64,000 nt of DNA from Tardiphaga sp. 709 (GCF_032401055.1 NZ_CP135529.1:2974501-3038500); one strand, 5' to 3'. Shown: positions 1 through 8,590, numbered from the stretch's first letter. Numbers and translations are program-made. Notes: generated from the letters alone by a model not told the origin.

Positions 1-2
1 TG

Positions 3-197
3 ATCCTGGGTGCACTGATCCTGGGCATCGGCGTTTACATCTACGATTCGATGTCGACCTCGTCAGTGGCGAACGGCCAGACGGCGCAGGAGCGCCGGAC
101 GATCGTCAACTGGGACGTCGCTGCCAATGAATGGGAGGCGCTGAAGACGCGCACCAGGCAGGATTGGGCCAAGCTGACCTCGCAGGTGAAGTCGTAA
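3..197 (+). CDS. C-terminal end of a small membrane-anchored protein (partial)
   Basis: An open frame enters from the left edge and stops at the TAA at 195-197, leaving 64 residues. It begins with a hydrophobic stretch (ILGALILGIGVYIY) that looks like a transmembrane helix. A polar tail follows that is rich in Trp, Arg and Lys and ends in LTSQVKS. A rho-independent terminator lies 40 bases downstream, which supports a genuine gene end. The start and most of any N-terminal domain are outside the window. I do not recognise the family, so only a membrane-anchored small protein is claimed. Confidence 0.6.
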   Translation: MLGALILGIGVYIYDSMSTSSVANGQTAQERRTIVNWDVAANEWEALKTRTRQDWAKLTSQVKS

Positions 198-236
198 GCA
201 CATCAGCAACGAGAAGACTGGTTAGGCCGATCAAAG

Positions 237-266
237 ATGCCCTCGCCGATGAGCGGGGGCATTTTT
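237..266 (+). terminator. Rho-independent terminator
   Basis: Ten-base stem atgccctcgc (237-246) pairs with gcgggggcat (253-262) around the loop cgatga, with one G-T wobble, and is followed by a T run at 262-266. It sits between the upstream partial gene and the convergent DsbA-like gene. It most clearly serves the plus-strand gene; the minus-strand side has only a weak T run. Confidence 0.8.
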
Positions 267-286
267 CTGTCTGAACCCGATGAAGC

Positions 287-964
287 TTACTTCTTCGCAG
301 CCGCAGCTTTGCGCGCATCGGCGATCGCGAGAACGAACTGTTCTTTGGTGATCGGGCCGGGAATGCGGAACTTGCCAACGATAAAGGATGGCGTGCCGTT
401 AAAGCCGAAAGCCGTCGCCTGCTCGTCGATCTGCTTCAGCTTGGCAACGATCGCATCCTGATTCTTCTGCAGATCGGCAACGGCGCGATCGACATCGATG
501 CCGGCCTTGGCAAGCCGGTCACGCGCAATCGCTTCGGTCAGTTTGGTATCGAGGCTGATCAGGGCGTCCTGCGCCTCGATGAACTTGTTCTGGTATCTCG
601 CCGCGAGCACGAGACGGGCCGCATAGACCGACACCGGCCCCAGGATCGGCCAGTCCTTCGACACCAGGCGAACCTTGCCGTCTTCCTTCACCAAGGCACG
701 CAGGTCAGGCGCGATCTTGCGGCAATAGGGGCACTGATAGTCGAAATATTCGACAATAGTGATGTCGCCCTTCGGGTTGCCTGCGGCCGGGATGTCCGGA
801 TCACGGAGTACCGCGGCTTCGTTGAGGACATCTTCGTCCTTGGCGGCACCAGATGCCGCGAGCACCTTGCCGGACGCGCCGAGCAGCATGGCGCCACCGA
901 AAAGCCCGAGCGCCGCGCGGCGCGTCGTGGCGGTCTTCGAGGTATCGCGGATTGCGGCGGTCAT
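287..964 (-). CDS. DsbA-family thiol:disulfide oxidoreductase (exported)
   Basis: A 225-residue thioredoxin-fold protein predicted to introduce or shuffle disulfides in periplasmic proteins. The N-terminus has a twin-arginine-like export signal (TTRRAALGLFGGAMLLGASG, residues 13-32). The redox centre is CPYC at 78-81, preceded by EYFDYQ as in DsbA/DsbG-like proteins. The cis-proline loop is GTPSF near 190-194. A GGAGAA ribosome-binding site precedes the ATG. It lies 33 bases downstream of the TauE-type exporter gene on the same strand and probably forms a transcription unit with it. DsbB is encoded separately at 7788-8327, so a redox partner is available nearby. Whether it acts as an oxidase or an isomerase cannot be decided from sequence. 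Confidence 0.9.
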   Translation of the reverse strand: MTAAIRDTSKTATTRRAALGLFGGAMLLGASGKVLAASGAAKDEDVLNEAAVLRDPDIPAAGNPKGDITIVEYFDYQCPYCRKIAPDLRALVKEDGKVRLVSKDWPILGPVSVYAARLVLAARYQNKFIEAQDALISLDTKLTEAIARDRLAKAGIDVDRAVADLQKNQDAIVAKLKQIDEQATAFGFNGTPSFIVGKFRIPGPITKEQFVLAIADARKAAAAKK

Positions 965-997
965 GATGTTCTCCGAAGACGCATCATGCGCCAGCGC

Positions 998-1777
998 TCA
1001 GGTGATGTAGATGTTGCGGGCCAACATATAGAGCGCCACGACGATAATGATAGACGCAAAAACGGTATTCAACGCGCCCCGCCGCAGCGACAGATGCCGC
1101 GCCAGGCTGGTTCCCAACAGTCCGCCGAGCAGACCGCCCAGAATGAACACCAGCGCGAGTTTCCAGGAGATCAGCCCGGACCAGGCATAGCTCGATGCCG
1201 TGGTGAGACCGAAGGCGGTGACCGCCACCAGCGATGACGAGATCGCACTCATGATCGACATGCCCGTGGCCGCCATCAGCGCCGGCACGATCAGAAAGCC
1301 GCCACCGATTCCGAAGAAGCCGGACAGCGCGCCGGTGACAAGACCCAGCGCAAGCAGCGAAGGCGTGTTCGACATGCTGATCTCGACGCGGTGCTCGCCG
1401 ACCTGGGCGCGCGTCTTCAGCATCAGCACGGCGATCACCAGCATCAGGACCGCGAACAGCGCCAGCAAATTCTGCCCGTCCACCTGCTTGCCGAGAATCG
1501 AGCCTCCGAGCGCACCGGCGATTCCTGCAGCAGCAAACACCAGCGCGCAGGACCAGTGCACATTGCCGCCACGCGCATGATTGCCGAGATTGACCGCCGC
1601 ATTGGCCGCGACCGCAATGGCGCTGGTGCCGATCGCGACATGCGGCTCAGGCACGCCGACGACATAGACCATCAGCGGCACAGCGAGGATCGAGCCGCCG
1701 CCACCGACCAGGCCGAGCGAGAAGCCGACCAGTGCGCCCGAAGCCAGGCCGAGCGCCCCCTGCATCACAGTCATCAT
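998..1777 (-). CDS. Sulfite exporter TauE/SafE family membrane protein
   Basis: A 259-residue polytopic inner-membrane protein with about eight hydrophobic helices. It shows the glycine-rich duplicated motif of the TauE/SafE (DUF81) family: GLVGGGGSILAVPLMVYVVG near the N-terminus and GFFGIGGGFLIVPALM in the second half. The family is associated with export of sulfite, sulfoacetate or other small organosulfur anions, but substrates are mostly unproven. The frame opens with two adjacent ATG codons (MMTVMQ), so the start may shift by one residue. It is probably co-transcribed with the DsbA-like gene 33 bases downstream, which suggests a thiol or sulfur context; that link is inference. Confidence 0.88.
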   Translation of the reverse strand: MMTVMQGALGLASGALVGFSLGLVGGGGSILAVPLMVYVVGVPEPHVAIGTSAIAVAANAAVNLGNHARGGNVHWSCALVFAAAGIAGALGGSILGKQVDGQNLLALFAVLMLVIAVLMLKTRAQVGEHRVEISMSNTPSLLALGLVTGALSGFFGIGGGFLIVPALMAATGMSIMSAISSSLVAVTAFGLTTASSYAWSGLISWKLALVFILGGLLGGLLGTSLARHLSLRRGALNTVFASIIIVVALYMLARNIYIT

Positions 1778-1942
1778 GAACGGCTGATTCTCATCTTCTC
1801 ATCTGAGCATGATCTTTCGAAAAAATCAGTGTCCACTTGTTCGGATCATGCGCGCAACGGCGTGACCATAGTGACCTTTCCAGCCCGGCTCCATGCAGTC
1901 AGCATCACAAATCCGCCTGCCGGGAAAACGCTGTCGTGACCA

Positions 1943-2665
1943 TCAGCGCACCAGAAGGGTGACGGCAAGCGGAACCAGCAGGGAGGTCACCAGCGCATTC
2001 AGGCTCATGGCAATGCCGGCGAAGACGCCGGCCACGGCATCCACCTGAAAAGCCCGTGCGGTGCCGATCCCATGCGACGCCAATCCGACGGCAAAGCCGC
2101 GAGCACGATAATCGGTGATGCCCATGCGGTTCATCATCGGCGTGACGATGATCGCGCCCATGATGCCGGTCAGCACCACGGCCACCGCGGTCAGCGATGC
2201 GTCAGCGCCGAGCGACTCGCTGATGCCCATGGCGACGCCGGCGGTGACCGATTTCGGCGCCAGCGACAGCACCACGTTGTTCGGCAGGCCAAAGGCTTTC
2301 GCCAGCAACACGACCGAGACGATCGCCGTGGCACAGCCGACCACCAGCGCAGCCAGCATCGGCACGATTGCCGCCGCCACCACCTTACGATTTTCGTAGA
2401 GCGGTACGGCCAGCGCCACCGTCGCCGGACCGAGCAGGAAGTGCACGAATTGCGCACCGCTGAAATAGGTCGTGTAGGACGTCCCGGTCAGCAGCAGGAA
2501 CACGGCGATGATCCACATCGAGTGGAACACCGGATTGGCGAACGGATGCCGGCCGGTCGCCAGCGACAGCGCATCCGCCGTCGCATAGACCAGCAGCGTC
2601 ACGGTCAGCCACAGCAGCGGCTGCTGCGAGAGATAGACCCAGAGTGAGAACGGATTGGCGCTCAT
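1943..2665 (-). CDS. lrgB: LrgB-family membrane protein
   Basis: A 240-residue membrane protein of the LrgB/CidB/YohK family, which works with an LrgA/CidA partner in murein hydrolase control, programmed lysis or small-metabolite export. Typical features are the repeated hydrophobic helices and the motifs LAPKSVTAGVAMGISE and GLASHGIGTARAF. The longer open frame extends upstream. The ATG at 2663-2665 is chosen because it overlaps the lrgA stop by four bases (ATGA) and begins the conserved region (MSANPFSLWVYLSQQPL). Translational coupling to lrgA is therefore likely. The physiological substrate in alphaproteobacteria is not known from sequence. Confidence 0.9.
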   Translation of the reverse strand: MSANPFSLWVYLSQQPLLWLTVTLLVYATADALSLATGRHPFANPVFHSMWIIAVFLLLTGTSYTTYFSGAQFVHFLLGPATVALAVPLYENRKVVAAAIVPMLAALVVGCATAIVSVVLLAKAFGLPNNVVLSLAPKSVTAGVAMGISESLGADASLTAVAVVLTGIMGAIIVTPMMNRMGITDYRARGFAVGLASHGIGTARAFQVDAVAGVFAGIAMSLNALVTSLLVPLAVTLLVR

Positions 2666-3048
2666 GACGCGCTTCGCCCGCGCGTCATGACCCGGCTGAT
2701 GACGAGAAACGTCGCCACCGTCACCAGCAGCGTGATCACCACCGAAATCGCCAGAACGCCGACGATGGCCGTGCCATGCTCGGCCAGCAGATCGAGCTTC
2801 TGCACCACGCCGACACCGGCGGGGATAAACATCAGCGACAGATGTGCAAGCAGGCCCTTGGCGGCATTCTCCACCCCGCCGCCCTGCAGCGGCCCCTTCG
2901 CGAACAGCACGGCACGGTCGCGCAGCAACAGCAGAACGAGCAGCAACAGCATGCCGAGCACCGGGCCGGGCACCGGCCATGCAAAAGCGCGCACGGCGAT
3001 CTCGCCAGCGAGCTGGCACAGCAGGATCAGGGACAGACTGGCAATCAT
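2662..3048 (-). CDS. lrgA: CidA/LrgA-family holin-like protein
   Basis: A 128-residue, four-helix membrane protein with the family signature WPVPGPVLGMLLLLVLLLL and the segment LAHLSLMFIPAGVGVV. It is the expected first gene of an lrgAB pair and its stop overlaps the lrgB start by four bases. CidA/LrgA proteins are small holin-like partners of LrgB that modulate autolysis or export in other bacteria. The length agrees with the family. No LytSR-type two-component regulator, the usual partner in Firmicutes, is encoded next to it. Confidence 0.9.
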   Translation of the reverse strand: MIASLSLILLCQLAGEIAVRAFAWPVPGPVLGMLLLLVLLLLRDRAVLFAKGPLQGGGVENAAKGLLAHLSLMFIPAGVGVVQKLDLLAEHGTAIVGVLAISVVITLLVTVATFLVISRVMTRGRSAS

Positions 3049-3126
3049 GGGGACTCCGCGGATGACGAATCGTTATCGCCCGCGAAGCAAGTGATGTCGA
3101 TCAACCTCAGCGCACGGCTGATCCGA

Positions 3127-3648
3127 TCAGGCGGCGCCCTTCAGCTTCTTGGTGCATTCGCTGTAGTAGCCGCCACCCTTTTCGATCCACTTCATGCCGC
3201 CATTGGCATTGGCGGCCTTGTTGGCATTGTACTGATCCACGCAGGTGTGCATCCGCGCCTTGCCAGCCGTCTCCTTGGCGTATTTCGGATCGACCGCCGA
3301 CGGGAAGGTGGCAGGGCCTGACGGAGCCGCAGCTGTTGTCGCTGCCGGCTTGGGGGCTGCAGCAGCTTTCGGCGTAGCCGCAGGCTTGGCTTCGGCAGGT
3401 TTGGCTTCGGCAGCCTTCGGCGCCGCGGTTGCAGCAGGCGCGGCGGCCGGCGTCGTCGCAGCGGCATCGGTCCCGCATTCAGCCTTGCGGAAGTCGTTCC
3501 ATTTCTGGCCGTTCAGCGTGCCGGCGGTCTTGGCCGCCTGATATTTTGCACTGCATTCAGTCGCGGTGAGTGCATGGGCCGGACTGAAGGCAAGCAGAGC
3601 AAAACCGGACATTGCAATCGCGCAGGCGAATTTGACGGGCATCGTCAT
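3127..3648 (-). CDS. Secreted protein with two Cys-containing repeats and Ala/Pro/Lys linker
   Basis: A 173-residue exported protein of unknown function. The ATG at 3646-3648 is preferred over upstream starts because it follows a good ribosome-binding site (ggagagaacacc) and opens a signal peptide ending in SPAHA. The mature part has two related modules, each with a Cys pair: C-S-A-K-Y-Q ... W-N-D-F-R-K-A-E-C near the N-terminus and C-V-D-Q-Y-N ... Y-Y-S-E-C near the C-terminus. They are joined by about 65 residues of low-complexity Ala/Pro/Lys repeats (AAEAKPAEAKPAAT). The C-terminal module ends in CTKKLKGAA, resembling PsiF-type ends. It is divergent from the PsiF-like gene at 3844, and the two may share a control region. 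Confidence 0.8.
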   Translation of the reverse strand: MTMPVKFACAIAMSGFALLAFSPAHALTATECSAKYQAAKTAGTLNGQKWNDFRKAECGTDAAATTPAAAPAATAAPKAAEAKPAEAKPAATPKAAAAPKPAATTAAAPSGPATFPSAVDPKYAKETAGKARMHTCVDQYNANKAANANGGMKWIEKGGGYYSECTKKLKGAA

Positions 3649-3843
3649 GGTGTTCTCTCCCTTTGCTACACTAAGTAAAAGTGGACGACCGCATCCTATC
3701 GCTACCGCTGCATGTGGCAACGAGATCGCAGCTCCCTGCGAAAAATTATCGTGATCGCACCGTCAGATATATTTCAACTCATTCACCTGCCGTTCAGCCC
3801 GGCGCGCCCACCCTGTCCTCCCTGTTCAATTCGAGGTGCTGCC

Positions 3844-4119
3844 ATGATCCGATTCGCTTCCAGCCTAGCTACCGCTGCCGTCGCCTCCTTCCTCCTGCTC
3901 GGCGCGGCCACCGCTCAGACACCTGCGCCGGCGGCCACCAAGACTGCGCCCGCCAAGGCGGCCCCCGCCGACAAGATGGCGCCTGCCGACAAGACAGCCG
4001 AGAAGCCCCGCACGGCGGCGTCGCTTGAATGTTCGAAACAGGCTGACGCGAAGGGCCTGCATGGCGACGCCCGCCGCAAATTCCGTTCGGAATGCAAGAA
4101 GACCGCGAAACCGAACTAA
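3844..4119 (+). CDS. PsiF repeat family exported protein
   Basis: A 91-residue protein with a signal peptide (SFLLLGAATAQ), a short Ala/Pro/Lys linker (KMAPADKTAEKP) and one C-terminal PsiF-like motif: C-S-K-Q-A-D-A-K-G-L-H-G-D-A-R-R-K-F, then SECKKTAKPN. PsiF proteins are small periplasmic proteins, phosphate-starvation induced in E. coli, of unknown biochemical role. The ATG at 3844 starts the signal peptide; longer open sequence upstream lacks one. A 12-base perfect hairpin follows the stop. It is divergent from another small Cys-pair protein with the same linker composition. Confidence 0.82.
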   Translation: MIRFASSLATAAVASFLLLGAATAQTPAPAATKTAPAKAAPADKMAPADKTAEKPRTAASLECSKQADAKGLHGDARRKFRSECKKTAKPN

Positions 4120-4133
4120 ACTCTCGTCATCCG

Positions 4134-4164
4134 CCTGTCCCTCGCCCGGAAAGCGAGGGACAGG
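4134..4164 (+). terminator. Perfect 12-bp hairpin after the PsiF-like gene
   Basis: cctgtccctcgc (4134-4145) pairs perfectly with gcgagggacagg (4153-4164) around the loop ccggaaa. It begins 14 bases after the PsiF-like stop. The expected T run is missing (tagaccac follows), so it may be a weak terminator or an mRNA 3'-end stabiliser. Confidence 0.5.
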
Positions 4165-4228
4165 TAGACCACATCGCATTTGTCGCCAGATGCGGACTTT
4201 GCCATAAAGCGGGCTCCTTCAGCTTCCC

Positions 4229-5299
4229 GTGCAAATGGCCATCGCTCTTCCCAGCTCCCTGCAGATCCGCACCACCCTTGAGACGCTCGTCATCGGCACG
4301 ATTGGCGGCGCGCTATTCTATTTGGCGGAATTGCCGGGCGGGCTGATCTCCGGCGCGATGATCGCGGTCGCCGCCTACGGCATCCTCGGCCGCCCAGTCG
4401 GCCTGCCGCAGCCGATGGCCCATGTCATCCTGATGACACTGGGCCTGTCGCTCGGCTCGATGGTGTCGCCGGAGATGGTGCACAATCTCAGCGCCTATCC
4501 GGTGACCATCGCACTGCTGGCGCTGGCCACGTTCTGTGCCACCTTCGGCAGCAGTATCTATCTGCAGCGCGTCCATGGCTGGGACCGCACCTCCGCGCTG
4601 CTGGCCGGCAGCCCCGGCGCGCTGTCGCAGATCATCATGCTGGCCACCGAGCGTAATGCCGACGTGCCCGGCATCGCGGTCGTGCAGATTTTCCGCGTCA
4701 TCATCCTCACCGGCATGGTGCCGCTGCTGCTCGCCGCCACCGGCCTGATGGGTCACGGCCCGCTGCCATCGCGCGGACCGGAAGCCTCGCCGCTGGCGCT
4801 TGCCGAACTCGCCGCCGCAGCCATCGCCGTCTCGCTGTTCATGCGATGGATCAAGTTTCCGGCGAGCTGGATGTTCGGCGCGATGATGGCCTCGTCGGTC
4901 CTGCACGGCACCGGCTGGGTTCACGGCACGCTGCCGCAATGGGCCTACATCACCGCCCTCGTCGGCATCGGCAGCCTGATCGGCTCGCGCTTCGGGAAGA
5001 TCTCGCCGCGCACCATTCTCAGCCATGTCTGGGCCGCGCTCGGCTCATTCACGGTGGCCATCGCCATCTCTGCCGTGTTCGTGACGATCATCGCGCTGAC
5101 CACGACTGTGAAACTGAGCGATGTCGTCGTCGCCTTCGCGCCCGGCGCCATGGACGCCATGCTCGCGCTGGCGCTGACCCTTCATATCGATCCGGTGTTC
5201 GTCGGCGCGCATCATCTGTCGCGCTTCATCTATGTCTCGATCGTCACGCCCGGCATCGTGCATCTGTTCGGCAAGGCGCAGGACGACATCGACGATTGA
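4229..5299 (+). CDS. AbrB family membrane protein
   Basis: A 356-residue polytopic membrane protein of the AbrB/PF05145 family, often mislabelled ammonia monooxygenase or transcriptional regulator. It has two similar halves of about five helices each, with the glycine/proline-rich segments PGGLISGAMIAVAAYGILGR and FPASWMFGAMMASSVLHGTG. The second half ends in AFAPGAMDAMLALAL...LDPVFVGAHHLSRF-like sequence (here HIDPVFVGAHHLSRF), which is characteristic. The frame opens at a GTG (4229) with an ATG two codons later (4235); neither has a strong Shine-Dalgarno. Molecular function is unproven; it is most likely a transporter. It stands alone between terminator-like structures. Confidence 0.82.
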   Translation: MQMAIALPSSLQIRTTLETLVIGTIGGALFYLAELPGGLISGAMIAVAAYGILGRPVGLPQPMAHVILMTLGLSLGSMVSPEMVHNLSAYPVTIALLALATFCATFGSSIYLQRVHGWDRTSALLAGSPGALSQIIMLATERNADVPGIAVVQIFRVIILTGMVPLLLAATGLMGHGPLPSRGPEASPLALAELAAAAIAVSLFMRWIKFPASWMFGAMMASSVLHGTGWVHGTLPQWAYITALVGIGSLIGSRFGKISPRTILSHVWAALGSFTVAIAISAVFVTIIALTTTVKLSDVVVAFAPGAMDAMLALALTLHIDPVFVGAHHLSRFIYVSIVTPGIVHLFGKAQDDIDD

Positions 5300-5357
5300 T
5301 CTTCGATCTTCGCAGACACCGATCGAAACAATGGAATTGATCTAACAAATATGAGCG

Positions 5358-5391
5358 CCTTGCAGCGATTGCAGATGCCTGCATCGCAAGG
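5358..5391 (+). other. Bulged hairpin upstream of the TonB-dependent receptor
   Basis: In the 189-base gap before the receptor, ccttg/caagg, cgat/atcg and gcag/ctgc pair in order around the loop atgc, giving a hairpin with one three-base and one one-base bulge. It lies about 100 bases before the ATG. It could be an operator or a leader RNA element; no Fur or Irr box was recognised with confidence. Confidence 0.25.
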
Positions 5392-5488
5392 TCTAGACGT
5401 ATTCTATCGCGCATCGTAGTGCGCCAAAGAACCAATCAAGTTAGACGCTCGATCAAGCTGGCGTGACCAGCATCATCGAGGCGTTGAA

Positions 5489-7756
5489 ATGAAATTGAGA
5501 ACAAGAAAATCGACGAAGCAGACTGCACTGCTTTGCACCGTCAGTGTGATGGCATTGGCGACGGATCTTCCGCGCGACGCATTCGCGCAGGCCAACCTGC
5601 CGCCAGTCACGGTGGATGCTCCGCAGCCGCAACGCGCGCGCAGCACGACAGCAACGAGATCGCAGACAACGGCACGCGCAACGCGGCGCGCACGCGCGAC
5701 GACGCCGCAGATTGCGCCCGCGCCATCGGTCAATGAGCGCATCTATAGCGCCGACAACAACAGCTATGTCGCAGGTCAGGCCAGCTCGGCATCGAAGACG
5801 AATACGCCGCTGATCGACACACCGCGTTCGGTGAGCGTCATCGACCGCAAGGAACTCGATGATCGCGGCGTCACCAGCATTCCGGAGGCGGTTCGTTATA
5901 CAGCCGGCGTCACCACCGGCGGCTTCGGTTACGATCCGCGTTTCGATCAGATCTATGTCCGCGGCTTCTCGACGACGACGCTCGGCGACTTCCGCGACGG
6001 ATTGAAGCAGTTCCCCTCCGGCTTCACCACATTCCGGACCGAACCCTATCAGCTCAACAGCGTCGAGGTGATCAAGGGTCCGGCTGCCGTGCTCTATGGG
6101 CAGTCTGTCCCCGGTGGCCTCGTCGATCGCCGATCGAAATTCCCGGTCGAGAATCAGGTCAACGAGATTTCACTGGAAGGCGGCACCTATGGCCGCATGC
6201 AGACCGCATTCGACATCGGCGGCGCCAATTCCGACAAGTCGCTGCTGTACCGCTTGGTGGGCGTCGGCCGCGCCGGCGAGACCAATTACGATATCGCCGA
6301 CGAGCGGCTGATGCTGGCGCCATCGATCACCTGGCGACCGACCATCGACACCACGCTGACGGCCTATGCCATCCTGCAGAAGGACGAAACCGACGCCAGC
6401 GTCGCCATGCTCAATCGCGACGGCCAGCTGGTGAACGTCAACGGCGCGACGCTCAAATTGCGCTCGAGCGATCCGAAATACGACTATCTGCGACAGCAGC
6501 AGGCGCAGGTCGGCTACAAGCTTGAGCACCGCCTCGACGACGTCTTCACGTTCCGCCAGCACACGCGATTCGGCGTGCTGCATGCGGAATCGCGCTATGT
6601 CAGCGGCAGCTTCGCGACGCCGACATCGACCGTCTATGACCGCGGTGCCGTGGCCGTCGGCGACGACCAGACGAGCTGGCAGACCGACAATGCGCTGCAG
6701 GCCGACTTCGCCACCGGCCCGGTCGTCCACCGCACACTGTTCGGCGTGAACTACGATCACAATACCTGGGACTTCAAGCTCGGCCTGGGCGCCGTGAATC
6801 CCGGCTATGCGCTCAACATCCTTAATCCCGTCTACGGCATTGCCGGCCCAACCCCGGGCTATACGTCCGGTTCGCGTTCGACGCAGGAACAGGTTGGCGT
6901 CTATCTGCAGGACCAGATGCGGCTCGGCAACTGGCACCTGTCGCTCAGCGGCCGTCAGGACTGGACCGATCGCACGCAAACCAATTCCTATACGGGCGTC
7001 GTCACAGGCGCGCGCAACGACAGTGCATTCTCCTACAGCGCCGGCCTGCTCTATCACTTCGAGAACGGCATCGCGCCCTATGTGAGCTATGCGACCTCGT
7101 TCCAGCCGGAGACCTCGCTCGGCCTCGACGGCATCGTGCTGGCGCCATCCGAAGGCGAACAGATCGAAGGCGGCGTGAAGTATCAGCCACGGCCCGACGT
7201 GCTGCTCACGGCATCGATCTACGACCTCAAGGAGAAGAACGCCGCCAAGCTCGCCGGCTACATCAACGGTATCGCCTATTACGCCTCAGTCGGCGAAATC
7301 CGCGTGCAGGGCTTCGAATTCGAGGCACGCGCACGGCTCACGCCCGAACTCGAAACGGTGACGGCCTACACCTATTCCGACGCAGAGATCACGAGGAGCT
7401 CAATCGCGTCGGAGCTCGGCAAGACCCCCGCGGTGACACCGAAGCACACCGCGTCGAGCTGGATGAACTACACCTTCCTGAACGGTTCGCTCGAAGGCTT
7501 AGGTCTCGGCGCCGGTGTCCGTTATATCGACGCGACCTGGACGTCGAACGACAACACCTCACGCAACAACGGCTATACGCTGTTCGATCTGGCCGCGCGT
7601 TATGATCTCGCCAAGCTCGGACCGAAGTTTGCGGGCTATCAGGCCTCGATCAACGCCAACAACGCCGCCGACGAGCAGGTTGCGGTCTGCAATTCCGGCT
7701 ACTGCTATTTGAGCCAGGGACGCACGGTGATCGGCACGCTGCGCTATCGCTGGTAG
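5489..7756 (+). CDS. TonB-dependent siderophore receptor (FhuA/FoxA type)
   Basis: A 755-residue outer-membrane receptor for active uptake of ferric siderophores. After a signal peptide (MALATDLPRDAFAQA) comes an Arg/Ala/Thr-rich stretch (about residues 45-80). The plug domain follows: DTPRSVSVIDRKELDDRGV, then YVRGFSTTTLGDFRDGL, then VEVIKGPAAVLYGQSVPGG. The 22-strand barrel ends in the typical terminal aromatic TLRYRW. The usual plug ending GLVNRVSK is here GLVDRRSK. A C-x6-C pair in the last loop (AVCNSGYCYLS) is common in this group. It stands alone, with no adjacent ABC or TonB genes, so iron-responsive control is expected but not shown. The ligand cannot be assigned. Confidence 0.93.
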   Translation: MKLRTRKSTKQTALLCTVSVMALATDLPRDAFAQANLPPVTVDAPQPQRARSTTATRSQTTARATRRARATTPQIAPAPSVNERIYSADNNSYVAGQASSASKTNTPLIDTPRSVSVIDRKELDDRGVTSIPEAVRYTAGVTTGGFGYDPRFDQIYVRGFSTTTLGDFRDGLKQFPSGFTTFRTEPYQLNSVEVIKGPAAVLYGQSVPGGLVDRRSKFPVENQVNEISLEGGTYGRMQTAFDIGGANSDKSLLYRLVGVGRAGETNYDIADERLMLAPSITWRPTIDTTLTAYAILQKDETDASVAMLNRDGQLVNVNGATLKLRSSDPKYDYLRQQQAQVGYKLEHRLDDVFTFRQHTRFGVLHAESRYVSGSFATPTSTVYDRGAVAVGDDQTSWQTDNALQADFATGPVVHRTLFGVNYDHNTWDFKLGLGAVNPGYALNILNPVYGIAGPTPGYTSGSRSTQEQVGVYLQDQMRLGNWHLSLSGRQDWTDRTQTNSYTGVVTGARNDSAFSYSAGLLYHFENGIAPYVSYATSFQPETSLGLDGIVLAPSEGEQIEGGVKYQPRPDVLLTASIYDLKEKNAAKLAGYINGIAYYASVGEIRVQGFEFEARARLTPELETVTAYTYSDAEITRSSIASELGKTPAVTPKHTASSWMNYTFLNGSLEGLGLGAGVRYIDATWTSNDNTSRNNGYTLFDLAARYDLAKLGPKFAGYQASINANNAADEQVAVCNSGYCYLSQGRTVIGTLRYRW

Positions 7757-7787
7757 CGGTGCCTCAACAGGCAGGGCCGGCGGCGGA

Positions 7788-8327
7788 TCAGCGCCGTACG
7801 GTCTTGCCCGCGCCCCACAGTGCGATCGCCGCCATCGGCAGCGAGATCAGCACATTGTAGCCGGCCAGCGACAGGCCAAGGAAACGCCACTGCACCTCGT
7901 CGCAGCGGATCACCTTCACGGTGTCGAGGCGCTCCAGCAGGCTGCCGGCCTTGCCGAGATCGACCACCGGACCCGAACAATCCGTCGGCCCCTGCCAGAA
8001 TGTCCATTCGACCCCGGCGTGATAACCGCCGAGCACCGCATTGGCGAGCGCCGCCAGCGCCAGCACAACGAGGCCGGTCACAAGCAGGCCGCGCGGTGCG
8101 TCCCTGGCGGCAGCAATCGCCACCAGCACCGCCAGGGGAATCGCGAGATAATAGGCATAGCGCTGTTCGAGACAGAGCGGGCACGGCCGGATATCCAGCA
8201 CCAGCTGGAAGAACCAGGCTCCCGCCAGCGTCGCCAGCGCGATCAGGCCGACCGCCAGTGCGGCGACCAGCGCCGGATTTGACGACGCAGAGGTAGGCGT
8301 GGATTGAGGGGCGGTCTGGGCAGTCAC
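7788..8327 (-). CDS. dsbB: Disulfide bond formation protein B
   Basis: A 179-residue inner-membrane quinone reductase family protein with four transmembrane helices that reoxidises DsbA. It has the first redox pair as CPLC at residues 49-52, in RPCPLCLEQR, the DsbB hallmark. The second pair is formed by C117 (GPTDCSGP) and C142 (KVIRCDEV) in the large periplasmic loop. The spacing fits the family. It is convergent with the TonB receptor and is transcribed away from the tRNA-Leu. The DsbA-like protein at 287-964 may be its partner; the two are not in one operon. Confidence 0.95.
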   Translation of the reverse strand: MTAQTAPQSTPTSASSNPALVAALAVGLIALATLAGAWFFQLVLDIRPCPLCLEQRYAYYLAIPLAVLVAIAAARDAPRGLLVTGLVVLALAALANAVLGGYHAGVEWTFWQGPTDCSGPVVDLGKAGSLLERLDTVKVIRCDEVQWRFLGLSLAGYNVLISLPMAAIALWGAGKTVRR

Positions 8328-8504
8328 GGTGCTCTCCGGAGTGGCTGTTGCGTCCTATCCCGGGGCCACCACCCTGTCGAGACAGCCCCGATCACACTGG
8401 AGTGTGCGCGGCGGCCCTATTGGCCAAACCGCAGGTTGACCCGCCGCCCGCGCCCGCTATATTCCGCCCGCTTCGCGACCCCCGGCCCCGGCCGGCGTCC
8501 GGAT

Positions 8505-8589
8505 GCCCCTGTGGCGGAATTGGTAGACGCGCTCGACTCAAAATCGAGTTCCGCAAGGAGTGCTGGTTCGATTCCGGCCAGGGGCACCA
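8505..8589 (+). tRNA. tRNA-Leu (anticodon CAA)
   Basis: The 85-base gene folds as a class II tRNA. The acceptor gcccctg (8505-8511) pairs with caggggc (8579-8585), and the CCA end is encoded at 8587-8589. The anticodon stem ctcga/tcgag encloses the loop ctcaaaa, so the anticodon is CAA, reading UUG. A long variable arm is present. The T arm contains ggttcgattcc. The gene is the left border of an accessory island: its last 25 bases recur near 15438. Confidence 0.97.
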
Positions 8590-8590
8590 A
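8565..8590 (+). repeat. Attachment-site-like repeat, left copy (tRNA-Leu 3' end)
   Basis: The 3' end of tRNA-Leu, beginning ggttcgattccggcca and ending in caccaa. It is repeated at 15438-15462 in the same orientation with 16 identical leading bases, then gag instead of gggg-type sequence, then gcaccaa. Such duplications of a tRNA end are the usual trace of site-specific integration. Confidence 0.75.
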
